From positions 1 through 64,000 of the forward strand of contig JAPSLC010000012.1 in NCBI GenBank assembly GCA_031181345.1: a stretch of DNA of 64,000 bases. Reading direction: 5' to 3'. Below, piece after piece: positions 52,202 through 60,365 of the stretch (positions within the stretch are counted from its first letter, which is position 1; every line of letters begins with the position of its first letter). Under the pieces are notes generated by a model. It searched no databases. It was not told the origin of the DNA and saw only the letters and a program-made list of their open reading frames with translations. Both the position numbers and the translations under genes were made by a program. Source of the DNA: Cupriavidus sp. GTDB lineage: Bacteria > Pseudomonadota > Gammaproteobacteria > Burkholderiales > Burkholderiaceae.

Positions 52202-53930
52202 CTGTGTTGGCCTGCCGGAGCTGGTGCGGGAGCTGGCGCGCACGCCCGATGTCGCCGTCGCCGACGGCCTGCGTGCGGCGGCCTTCCTGCATCGCGTGGT
52301 CGCATGGCGCGCGGCCTTCGCCGCGCGCGAGGGCGAGCGCTGGGCGCTCTATCAGGAGGCCGCCCCGGAATTCGCCGCGGCCCTGTTCGGCGCCTGGCAC
52401 GCCGGCAAGCAGGTGGTGCTGCCCGGCGATACGCGGCCCGAGACGCTGGCCGCGCTGCGTCCGCTGGTCGATGGTTTTGCCGGCGAATTGCCGCATGGCC
52501 TGCTGCCCGCTCCGATCGCCGCCACGCGGCAAGTGGACCTGTCGGACGCGGCGCGGTCGTGGCCCCCGCTGTGTCCGCGATCGACCACGGTGACGCTGTT
52601 CACCTCCGGTTCCACCGGCGCGCCGACCGGCCTGCCCAAGCGGCTGGACCAGCTCGATTGCGAAGTGCGGGCGCTGCAGAGGGCCTTCGGGGCCAATCTG
52701 TCCGCCGGCACGGAGGTGCTGACGACGGTGTCGCATCAGCATATCTACGGCCTGCTGTTCTGCGTGCTGTGGCCGCTGGCCGCGCGGCGTCGGATGCCGG
52801 CGGCGCGCTTTGCCTTCCATGAAGAGATCGTCCGCGCTGCCCCCCATGTATCGCCCGGCGCGGTGCTGGTCAGCAGCCCGGCGCATCTGCGCCGCATGCC
52901 GGCCTCGCTCGACTGGACCGGTGCGCGGCGGGCGCTGCGGGCGGTGTTCTCGTCGGGCGGGCCGTTGCCCCCCGACGCCGCGGCGGACGCGCATGCGCAT
53001 CTTGGGCGCTGGCCCATCGAGGTCTACGGCAGTTCGGAGACCGGCGGCATCGCCTGGCGCACCGCCAACGATGGAAACATCGCGTGGACGCCGCTGCCGG
53101 GCGTCGAATGGCGCATCGACGACGGCCTGCTGGCGGTCCGCTCCGGCCATCTTGCCGAAGCAGGCTGGGTGGTCGGCAGCGATCGCGTCGAGGCGGCCGA
53201 TGGCGGCAGTTTCGTGCTGGTCGGGCGCGCCGATCGCATCGTGAAGGTCGAGGAAACGCGCGTGTCGCTGACCCGCATCGAACAATTGCTGCTGGCTTCG
53301 CCGCTGGTCGAGGAGGTCCGCGCGCTGACGGTCGAACTGGATATCGGGCTGCGTACCGCGGTGGTGGCCGTGCCGAGCGCAGCCGGCGCGACGATGCTGG
53401 CGCAGGGAGGCAGGCCAGCGCTGGTCGCGGCATTGCGCGCGGTCCTCGCGCAGGCGCTGGAGCCGATCGCCTTGCCGCGCCGCTGGTGTTTTCCGGCCGC
53501 GCTGCCCTGCAACGCGCAGGGCAAGACCACCGAGGCGATGCTGCGCGAGCTGGTGCGCGGCGTGCTGCCGCGCGTGCAATGGCTGCCGGCCGAAGGGCCG
53601 GGCCGCGCCGCCGCGCTGCTCGGCATCGATGCGGACCTGGCCGTGTTCGATGGCCACTTCGAACAGGCGCCGATCGTGCCCGGCGTGGCGCAGCTGGACT
53701 GGGTCATGACGCTGGCGGCGCAGGCGCTCGAGGTGCCCCCGCGCAGCGCATTCCGCCAGCTCGATGCGCTCAAGTTCCAGCAGGTGATTCGCCCCGGCGA
53801 TGTCGTGCGCGTCGATCTGGAGTGGCAGGCGGAGAAAGGCACGCTCGTCTTCAGGCTGGTCTCCGATGTCGGTCAGCATGCGAGCGGCCGGGTGGTGTTC
53901 GGCGCCATCATCGGAGCCAGCGATGTTTAG
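52191..53930 (+). CDS. Aryl polyene acyl/aryl-ACP ligase with C-terminal hotdog dehydratase-like domain
   Basis: This is a 579-residue fusion. Residues 1-455 are an ANL ligase: the P-loop TLFTSGSTGAPTGLPK lies at 135-150, YGSSETGG at 279-286, and a C-terminal lysine in NAQGK (445). Residues 465-579 resemble FabA/FabZ dehydratases, with FDGHFEQAPIVPGVAQLDW (His489) and LDALKFQQVIRPGD. The ligase should activate a hydroxybenzoate-type starter and load it onto a carrier protein. The hotdog domain corresponds to the separate small dehydratase (apeI) of the E. coli cluster. The start at 52191 or 52194 cannot be told apart. Confidence 0.85.
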   Translation: MMTDCVGLPELVRELARTPDVAVADGLRAAAFLHRVVAWRAAFAAREGERWALYQEAAPEFAAALFGAWHAGKQVVLPGDTRPETLAALRPLVDGFAGELPHGLLPAPIAATRQVDLSDAARSWPPLCPRSTTVTLFTSGSTGAPTGLPKRLDQLDCEVRALQRAFGANLSAGTEVLTTVSHQHIYGLLFCVLWPLAARRRMPAARFAFHEEIVRAAPHVSPGAVLVSSPAHLRRMPASLDWTGARRALRAVFSSGGPLPPDAAADAHAHLGRWPIEVYGSSETGGIAWRTANDGNIAWTPLPGVEWRIDDGLLAVRSGHLAEAGWVVGSDRVEAADGGSFVLVGRADRIVKVEETRVSLTRIEQLLLASPLVEEVRALTVELDIGLRTAVVAVPSAAGATMLAQGGRPALVAALRAVLAQALEPIALPRRWCFPAALPCNAQGKTTEAMLRELVRGVLPRVQWLPAEGPGRAAALLGIDADLAVFDGHFEQAPIVPGVAQLDWVMTLAAQALEVPPRSAFRQLDALKFQQVIRPGDVVRVDLEWQAEKGTLVFRLVSDVGQHASGRVVFGAIIGASDV

Positions 53931-54672
53931 GCCCGTCGTGTTGATCCCGGTGTACAACCACGAACACGCGGTCGGGCAGGTCCTTGCCGCGGTGCTGTCG
54001 CATCCGGTCCCATGCCTGCTGGTCGACGACGGCAGCGCGCCGGCTTGCGCCGAGGTATTGCGCGAACTCGCCGCCAGCCGTCCGGACCGCGTCGAGCTGC
54101 TGCGGCTGCCGGACAACCAGGGCAAGGGCGGGGCCATTATCGCGGGCGCGCTGCATGCGCGCCGGCGCGGCTACAGCCATGTGCTGCAGATCGACGCGGA
54201 CGGCCAGCACGACAGCGCCCGCATCGCCGACTTCCTGGCGCTTGCCCAGTCCAGCCCCGAGGCGCTGATCTGCGGCTGCCCGGTGTACGACGCGTCGGTG
54301 CCGCGCGCGCGGCTGATGGGCCGCTACCTGACCCATGTCTGGGTCTGGATCAATACGCTGTCGTTCGCGGTGCGCGACGCGATGTGCGGACTGCGGGTCT
54401 ATCCGCTGGCCTCGCTGGTGCCGCTGGTGCAAAGCGTGCCGCTGGGGCGGCGCATGGAGTTCGACATCGAGGTGCTGGTGCGCCTGGTCTGGCGCGGCGT
54501 TCGCATCGTCAACGTGCCGGTGCGCGTCACCTATCCCGCCGACGGCGTGTCGCACTTCCGCGTGTGGCGCGACAACGCGCTGATCTCCGGCATGCACGCG
54601 CGCCTGTTCGCCGGCATGCTGCTGCGCGCGCCGGTGCTGCTGGCGCGCAAGTTCGGCCTGGGGCCAGCATGA
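53923..54672 (+). CDS. Glycosyltransferase family 2 of the aryl polyene cluster
   Basis: This 249-residue GT-A enzyme has an early strand VLIPVYNHEHAVGQVLAAV, the nucleotide-binding DDGSA and the metal-binding DADGQHD. It ends in a hydrophobic, membrane-seeking region. It likely transfers a sugar or related head group during anchoring of the polyene. In E. coli a GT2 and an acyltransferase domain form one protein (ApeJ); here the acyltransferase is the next gene, overlapping by 4 bp (ATGA). Confidence 0.88.
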   Translation: MFRPVVLIPVYNHEHAVGQVLAAVLSHPVPCLLVDDGSAPACAEVLRELAASRPDRVELLRLPDNQGKGGAIIAGALHARRRGYSHVLQIDADGQHDSARIADFLALAQSSPEALICGCPVYDASVPRARLMGRYLTHVWVWINTLSFAVRDAMCGLRVYPLASLVPLVQSVPLGRRMEFDIEVLVRLVWRGVRIVNVPVRVTYPADGVSHFRVWRDNALISGMHARLFAGMLLRAPVLLARKFGLGPA

Positions 54673-55631
54673 ACACCGCCGCGCCGGGCCGCCGCTGGTC
54701 GCCGCACTGGGCCGATATCGCCGAGTCGACCTGCGTCTGGGGCATCTGGTCCCTGTACGCGGTCAACCGGATATTCGGCCGGACGCTGTTTCGCGTGCTG
54801 CTGTATCCCGTCGTGATGTATTACTGGCTGGCGAGGCCCGCCGCGCGGCGCGCCTCGGTGGACTTCCTGCGGCGCGTGCATCGGTACACCGGCACGGCCG
54901 GCGCGGTCCCGAGCCGGCGCCACAGCCTGCGCCATCTGCTGTCCTTCGCGGAGACGCTGCTCGACAAGATGCTCGCGATCAGTGGGCGCTACCGCTTCGA
55001 CGCGGTGCGCCGCGAAGGCGCCGAACTGATGGCGCGCCAGCGCGACAGCGGCCGCGGCGCCGTCATCGTCACCGCGCACATGGGCTGCCTCGAGCTGTGC
55101 CGGGTGGTGTCCACCCACAAGGCGGGACTGCGCGTCAACGTGCTGGTGCACACCATGCACGCCGAGCGCTTCAACCGGATTCTGTCCCGGCTCGATCCGC
55201 AAGCGGTGGTGCAGCTGATCCAGGTCACCGAGATCACGCCGGCGACCGCGCTGTTGCTGCAGCAGAAGATCGAGGCCGGCGAGTTCGTCGCCATTGCCGG
55301 CGATCGCGTGCCGCTCGAGGGCGGGCGCAGCGTGACCGTCTCCTTTCTGGGCGAGCCGGCGCGGATGCCGATCGGGCCGTACGCGCTGGCCGCGCTGCTG
55401 CGTTGCCCGCTGCTGGCGATGAGCTGCGTGCGCGCCGGCGACGGCCATCTGCTGCGCTTCGCGCAACTGGCCGAGGCGGTCGTGTTGCCGCGCGGCGGCC
55501 GGCAGCAGGCGCTGACGCTCCACGCGCAGGCCTATGCCGACTGGCTGGAGGTGCAGGTCTGCGCCTCGCCCTACGAGTGGTTCAACTTCTACGATTTCTG
55601 GAGCGGCGCCGCCGACGGCGACGCCCGCTGA
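54669..55631 (+). CDS. LpxL/HtrB-family acyltransferase of the aryl polyene cluster
   Basis: This 320-residue membrane-bound acyltransferase of the lipid A late acyltransferase type has an N-terminal membrane helix, the catalytic ITAHMGCLELCRVV (HxxxE-type box) and AGDRVPLEGGRSVTVSFLG. In this context it should transfer the polyene or a fatty acyl chain to the glycosylated anchor. Together with the preceding GT2 it does the work of the fused ApeJ of other clusters. Confidence 0.88.
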   Translation: MNTAAPGRRWSPHWADIAESTCVWGIWSLYAVNRIFGRTLFRVLLYPVVMYYWLARPAARRASVDFLRRVHRYTGTAGAVPSRRHSLRHLLSFAETLLDKMLAISGRYRFDAVRREGAELMARQRDSGRGAVIVTAHMGCLELCRVVSTHKAGLRVNVLVHTMHAERFNRILSRLDPQAVVQLIQVTEITPATALLLQQKIEAGEFVAIAGDRVPLEGGRSVTVSFLGEPARMPIGPYALAALLRCPLLAMSCVRAGDGHLLRFAQLAEAVVLPRGGRQQALTLHAQAYADWLEVQVCASPYEWFNFYDFWSGAADGDAR

Positions 55632-55642
55632 GCAACGCATCC

Positions 55643-56080
55643 ATGTCAATGTCGCCGTCCGCCGCGCACGCACCGCTCGCGCATGAACTGGTAATGAGTC
55701 CCGCCTTCCACGACCTCGATCCGATGGATGTGGTCTGGCATGGCAACTACGCGCGCTATTTCGAGCTGGCCCGTTGCGCGCTGCTGGCCCGCTTCGACTA
55801 CGACTATCCGGCCATGCGCGATTCCGGCTATGCCTGGCCGGTGGTCGACATGCGCATCAAGTACATTCGGCCGCTGGTCTATGGGCAGCAAACCATCGTG
55901 CGAGCCACCATCGTCGAGTGGGAGCACCGGCTCAAGATCGACTACGAGATTCGCGACGCGGCCAGCGGCCGGCGGCTGACGCGCGGCTACACGATCCAGG
56001 TGCCGGTCGAGATCGCCACCGGCGAGATGAGCTATGTCTGCCCGCCGGTGCTGGCACAACGCCTGGGAGTGGCATCGTGA
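55643..56080 (+). CDS. apeK: 4HBT/YbgC-like thioesterase of the aryl polyene cluster
   Basis: This 145-residue hotdog thioesterase has the catalytic-type motif DLDPMDVVWHGNYARYFE and the following VDMRIKYIRPLVYGQ. It may release stalled or finished chains from the carrier protein. Its stop overlaps the LolA-like start (GTGA). Confidence 0.87.
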   Translation: MSMSPSAAHAPLAHELVMSPAFHDLDPMDVVWHGNYARYFELARCALLARFDYDYPAMRDSGYAWPVVDMRIKYIRPLVYGQQTIVRATIVEWEHRLKIDYEIRDAASGRRLTRGYTIQVPVEIATGEMSYVCPPVLAQRLGVAS

Positions 56081-56715
56081 TCGCGCGGCTATTGCGTATG
56101 GCGTCGCGCATGGCGCGGCACGTTGTCCTCGCCGCGGTCGCATTCGGCGGCGCGCCGGCGTACGCCGCCGGCCTGCTGGACCAGGTCGCCGCGCGGCTCG
56201 ACGATGCGCCGGTGATCCGCGGTGGGTTCGAGCAGACCCGCACGGTTGCCGGTTTCGCCATGCCGCTGGTCTCGCGCGGCGACTTCGTACTGGCACGGGG
56301 CCGCGGCCTCGTCTGGCATACCCGTGCACCGATCGCGTCCAGCCTGCTGCTGACGCCGCAGGGCCTGACCATGCGCGGCGCCGACGGCAGCGTCCAGCAG
56401 CAACTGCAGGCCGACGCGCAACCGGGCCTGCGCGCGGCGCTCGAAGCCATCCTCGCCGTGCTGCGTGCCGATGCGCCGGCGCTGGCGCAACGCTTCGCCG
56501 TGGCCGGCGAAGTGCGGGGTAAACAGGGCTGGAAACTCGCGCTGACGCCGACCGATGCCGATATGCGCCGGGTATTGACCCGCGTGGATCTGGCAGGCGA
56601 CCGCTTCGTGCGCGAGGTGCGTTTGCAGGAGGCCGGCGGCGACAGCACCGTGGTGCGCCTGCTCGCGCCGATGGCGGCCGGCGCCGACGCGGCGCGGGAG
56701 ATTGCCGTTGACTGA
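56077..56715 (+). CDS. apeL: LolA-like outer-membrane carrier of the aryl polyene cluster
   Basis: This 212-residue periplasmic protein uses a GTG start at 56077 that overlaps the thioesterase stop; an ATG at 56098 is an alternative. The signal peptide ends near AYAAG. The rest is beta-rich, with LDDAPVIRGGFEQTRTVAGF and a LTMRGADGSVQQQLQ stretch, as in LolA-fold carriers of aryl polyene clusters. It probably ferries the hydrophobic polyene lipid across the periplasm. Confidence 0.82.
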   Translation: MIARLLRMASRMARHVVLAAVAFGGAPAYAAGLLDQVAARLDDAPVIRGGFEQTRTVAGFAMPLVSRGDFVLARGRGLVWHTRAPIASSLLLTPQGLTMRGADGSVQQQLQADAQPGLRAALEAILAVLRADAPALAQRFAVAGEVRGKQGWKLALTPTDADMRRVLTRVDLAGDRFVREVRLQEAGGDSTVVRLLAPMAAGADAAREIAVD

Positions 56716-59074
56716 CGCTGCCGCCGCGCGCGGATCCGGGCCGACGCGCCTGGCGCGCGTGCTGGCGCTCGTCTGGCTGGTGCTCGCCATCGGCCTGGTC
56801 CTGCACCAGCTGCACTTCTGGCGCGAGGCCCGGCTGGATACCGATGTGCTGGCGCTGCTGCCGGCGACGGAGCGCACCGCGGTCGCGGACCGCGCGCTGC
56901 GGCAATTGACCGACAACGCGGCGCGGGAGGTGGTGGTGCTGGTGGGCGCCCCGGACTGGCCGCGCGCCCGCGCCGCGACGCAGCGTTTTGCGGCCGCGGC
57001 AGCGTCGGCCCCGGGTGGTGCGCTGCTGCAGCCGTCCACGCGGATGTCGGCGTTCGACCTGGGCGCGGCGCTCGACTTTTATCGGCCGTACCGGGCCGGC
57101 ATCCTGACCGATGCCCAGCGCACGACGCTGACGCAGGCGGATACGGAGGCGCTCGCGCAGCAATCGCTGGCGCGGCTGTACCAGTTCGCGGCCGGGCCGC
57201 GGCTGGCGGACTGGCAGGCCGACCCGCTGAATCTGTGGCCGGATTGGTGGCTGGCGCGTGCTGGCGCGACTGCGGTGCGCCAGCGCGATGGCCTGGCCAC
57301 GGTCAGTGGCGATGGCGCCGAATGGGTGGTGCTCGGCTACCACGCCGCGCGCGCGGCCTTCGCCGCCGATGGGGCATCCGATTACCGTTCGCTGCTCGAA
57401 GCCGGCGAGCGCGCCGCGGGCCATGGCGACGGCGACGTGCGGGTGGTGGCGGCAGGTATCCCGCTGCATGCGGAGGCCGCCGCCGTTCAGGCCAACCGCG
57501 AAATGAACGTGATCGGGCTGGGCTCGCTCGCGGCGGTGCTGCTGCTGGTCTGGCTGGCCTTTCGCTCGCTGCGGCCGATCGGGCTGGTGGCGCTGTCGCT
57601 GGTGATCGGCACCGCGGCGGCGTTGTCGGTGACCGCGCTGGTCTTCGGCCGCGTGCACCTGATCACGCTGGTGTTCGGCGCCAGTCTGGTCGGTGTGGCC
57701 GAGGACTACGGCATCCACTATTTCGTGATGCGCCAGGCGAGGCCGGCATGGACGCCCGCGCGCACGGTGCGGATGCTGTTCGGCGGCATGGCGCTGGCGC
57801 TGGCCACCAGCGTGGCGGCCTATCTGGCACTGGGCGTCGCGCCGTTCCCCGGCCTGCGGCAGATGGCGCTGTTCTCGGCGACCGGCCTGGTGTGCGCGTT
57901 CCTGACGGTGGTGCTGTGGTTCCCGTGGCTGGACCGCGCGCCGGTCCGGCCGACGCGGCTGTCGCGATGGCTGGCCGCCAGTCTGTCGCGCTGGCCGCGT
58001 GTGCAAGCGGACGGCCGCACCGCGCTGGCGCTGGGACTGCTTGTCCTATTCATCGCGTTCGGCGTGGCCCGTGTGCGGGTCAGCGACGACGTGCGCCAGC
58101 TGCAGAGCTCGCCGCCGGAGCTGGTCGATGCGCAACGCCTCGCCGGCCGGCTGCTCGGCACGCCGAGTCCGGCACAGTTCATCGTGGTGCGCGGCACCAC
58201 GCCGGAACAGGTCTTGCAACGCGAGGAAGCCGTCAAGCGTGCGCTCGCGCCGGCGTTGGCCGCGGGGCAGCTGCACGGGGTGCTGGCGCTGTCCGATTGG
58301 GTGCCGTCGGCCGCGCGGCAGCGGGCCGATGCGGCGCTGGCCGGCCGCGTCGAACAGGAGGTGCGGGCCCGCGTGCGTCGCACGTTGGGCGAGCCGGCAG
58401 GCACCGGGTCCGCTTCGCCGGCTCCCGGCGCGGTGCTGACGCTGCCGGCATGGCTCGCCGATCCGGTTTCGCTGCCGCTGCGCCAGCTATGGCTGGGACC
58501 GATCGGCCAGGAGCATGCCAGCGTGATGCTGCTGCAGGGACTGGAGCGACGCGAAGCCATTGGCGCGGTCGCCGCGGCGGTCGCTCCGGTGGAGGGCGCG
58601 CAATGGGTCGATCGCGTGGCCGACTATTCGGCGCTGCTGGCGGGCTATCGCGCGATGATGAGTTGGCTGCTGGCGGCCGGTGCGGCCGTTGTCGCGGGGC
58701 TGCTGGCCTGGCGCCATGGACGCGCGGCATGGCGCGCCCTCGTGCCGACCCTGCTGGCGGCGGCGCTGAGCGTTGCCATGCTGGGCTGGCTCGACGTGCC
58801 GCTACAGTTGTTCTCGGTGCTGGCGCTGGCCTTGCTGCTTGGCGTCGGCGTTGATTACGGGATTTTTCTGCTGGAGCATCCGGGCGACGGCGTGTCATGG
58901 ACCGCGATCGTGCTCGGTGCGGCCAGCACGCTGCTGGCGTTCGGCCTGCTGGCGCTGTCGGCAACCCCGGCGCTGCATGCGTTCGGCATGACCATGCTCA
59001 GCGGCGTGGGCGCCGTGTGGATACTGTCGCCGTGGTTCCGGCCGGCGCCAACCGATCAATACGCGGCGCGTTGA
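56702..59074 (+). CDS. apeM: MMPL/RND-superfamily exporter of the aryl polyene cluster
   Basis: This is a 790-residue exporter with two halves. Each has one helix, a large periplasmic loop and five more helices; the second half begins near residue 435. The membrane motif GVAEDYGIHYFVM lies in the first half and GVGVDYGIFLLEH in the second, which are typical MMPL proton-relay regions. It should lift the finished polyene lipid from the inner membrane to the LolA-like carrier. The start is a TTG at 56702 or 56708, overlapping the previous gene; no ATG is possible before the first helix. Confidence 0.9.
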   Translation: MPLTDAAAARGSGPTRLARVLALVWLVLAIGLVLHQLHFWREARLDTDVLALLPATERTAVADRALRQLTDNAAREVVVLVGAPDWPRARAATQRFAAAAASAPGGALLQPSTRMSAFDLGAALDFYRPYRAGILTDAQRTTLTQADTEALAQQSLARLYQFAAGPRLADWQADPLNLWPDWWLARAGATAVRQRDGLATVSGDGAEWVVLGYHAARAAFAADGASDYRSLLEAGERAAGHGDGDVRVVAAGIPLHAEAAAVQANREMNVIGLGSLAAVLLLVWLAFRSLRPIGLVALSLVIGTAAALSVTALVFGRVHLITLVFGASLVGVAEDYGIHYFVMRQARPAWTPARTVRMLFGGMALALATSVAAYLALGVAPFPGLRQMALFSATGLVCAFLTVVLWFPWLDRAPVRPTRLSRWLAASLSRWPRVQADGRTALALGLLVLFIAFGVARVRVSDDVRQLQSSPPELVDAQRLAGRLLGTPSPAQFIVVRGTTPEQVLQREEAVKRALAPALAAGQLHGVLALSDWVPSAARQRADAALAGRVEQEVRARVRRTLGEPAGTGSASPAPGAVLTLPAWLADPVSLPLRQLWLGPIGQEHASVMLLQGLERREAIGAVAAAVAPVEGAQWVDRVADYSALLAGYRAMMSWLLAAGAAVVAGLLAWRHGRAAWRALVPTLLAAALSVAMLGWLDVPLQLFSVLALALLLGVGVDYGIFLLEHPGDGVSWTAIVLGAASTLLAFGLLALSATPALHAFGMTMLSGVGAVWILSPWFRPAPTDQYAAR

Positions 59075-59108
59075 ACTCGAACGCGCGCCCGACCAGGAGA
59101 ATACGCAG

Positions 59109-59144
59109 ATGGACGAGATGGAACAGATGGAACAGATGGAACTT
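59109..59144 (+). repeat. Four 9-bp repeats, each with an ATG, at the start of the flavoprotein gene
   Basis: Units atggacgag, atggaacag, atggaacag, atggaactt follow one another in frame and give Met-Asp-Glu/Met-Glu-Gln repeats. Four consecutive in-frame ATG codons are therefore possible starts. AGGAG lies 10 bp before the first. Confidence 0.9.
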
Positions 59145-60365
59145 CAATACGTCGATGTGCTGATCATCGGCGCGGGGCCGGCCGGCGCGGTGGCCGCCGG
59201 GCTGCTGCGCCAGCGCGGCATCGCGGTGCTGGTGCTGGAAAAGGAGACGTTCCCGCGCTTCTCGATCGGCGAGAGCCTGTTGCCGCAGAGCATGGAATAC
59301 ATCGAGCAGGCCGGCATGCTGCGCGCGGTGGTCGAAGCGGGGTTCCAGTACAAGAACGGTGCTGCCTTTGTCCGCGGTGACCGTTACACCGAATTCGACT
59401 TCCGCGACAAGTTCACGCCGGGTTGGGGCACGACCTACCAGGTTCAGCGCGCGCATTTCGACGATGTGCTGATCCGCGATGCGCAGCGCCAGGGGGCCCA
59501 GGTCCGCTTCCGGCATCAGGTCACGGCGGTGGACCTCGGCGGTGCCCGTCCGCGCGTGACCGTGCGCGGCGAGGATGGCGCGTCGTACCAGGTCGAATGC
59601 CGCCAACTGCTGGACGCCTCCGGCTTCGGCCGCGTGCTGCCGCGCCTGCTGGACCTGGAATCGCCGTCCAACTTTCCCGTGCGCAGCGCGATCTTCACGC
59701 ATATCGAGGACCGGGTCGCGCCTGGCGCCTTCGACCGCAACAAGATCCGCATCAGCGTGCATCCCGAGCACGTCGATGTCTGGTACTGGACGATTCCGTT
59801 CTCGAACGGCCGCTGCTCGCTGGGCGTGGTCGCCGAGAAAGCCTTCCTCGACCGCTACGCCGGCAGCGACATGGATCGCCTGCAAACGCTGGTCGGCGAA
59901 GAGCCGGCGCTGGCCGCGCTGCTGGCCGATGCACGCTGGGACACGCCGGCGCGCCAGCTGACCGGCTATTCGGCCAATGTGCGGTCGCTGTGGGGCAAGG
60001 GCTACGCGCTGCTGGGCAATGCCGGCGAGTTCCTCGATCCGGTGTTCTCCTCCGGCGTGACGATCGCCTTCAAGTCCGCCAGCCTGGCGGTCGACTGCAT
60101 CGCCCGCGAATTCGCCGGCGAGACGGTCGACTGGGAACAGGACTACGCGCGCACGCTGAAGGCAGGGGTCGATTGCTTCCGCACCTTTGTCGAAGCCTGG
60201 TATGCGGGCTCGTTCCAGACGCTGATCTTCCACCCCGATGCCACCCCGGAAATCCGCCGCATGATCTCGTCGATCCTGGCCGGATACGCGTGGGACCGCA
60301 GCAACCCCTTCGTCGTCGAGTCCAGGCGCCGGCTGACCGTACTGGAGGAATTTTGCCGCGCCTGA
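59109..60365 (+). CDS. Flavin-dependent halogenase-like oxidoreductase in the aryl polyene cluster
   Basis: This 418-residue FAD protein has the nucleotide site GAGPAG (21-26) and FPRFSIGESLLPQ after the first fold. Lys82 lies in FQYKNGAAF, where halogenases place their active-site lysine, and WYWTIP (225-230) matches the WxWxIP signature of flavin-dependent halogenases. Without a halogenase activity it could be a hydroxylase or reductase of the same superfamily. It lies between the MMPL exporter and the DUF3261 lipoprotein. Xanthomonadins, the aryl polyenes of Xanthomonas, are brominated, so ring halogenation of this pigment is the main hypothesis. Confidence 0.75.
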   Translation: MDEMEQMEQMELQYVDVLIIGAGPAGAVAAGLLRQRGIAVLVLEKETFPRFSIGESLLPQSMEYIEQAGMLRAVVEAGFQYKNGAAFVRGDRYTEFDFRDKFTPGWGTTYQVQRAHFDDVLIRDAQRQGAQVRFRHQVTAVDLGGARPRVTVRGEDGASYQVECRQLLDASGFGRVLPRLLDLESPSNFPVRSAIFTHIEDRVAPGAFDRNKIRISVHPEHVDVWYWTIPFSNGRCSLGVVAEKAFLDRYAGSDMDRLQTLVGEEPALAALLADARWDTPARQLTGYSANVRSLWGKGYALLGNAGEFLDPVFSSGVTIAFKSASLAVDCIAREFAGETVDWEQDYARTLKAGVDCFRTFVEAWYAGSFQTLIFHPDATPEIRRMISSILAGYAWDRSNPFVVESRRRLTVLEEFCRA

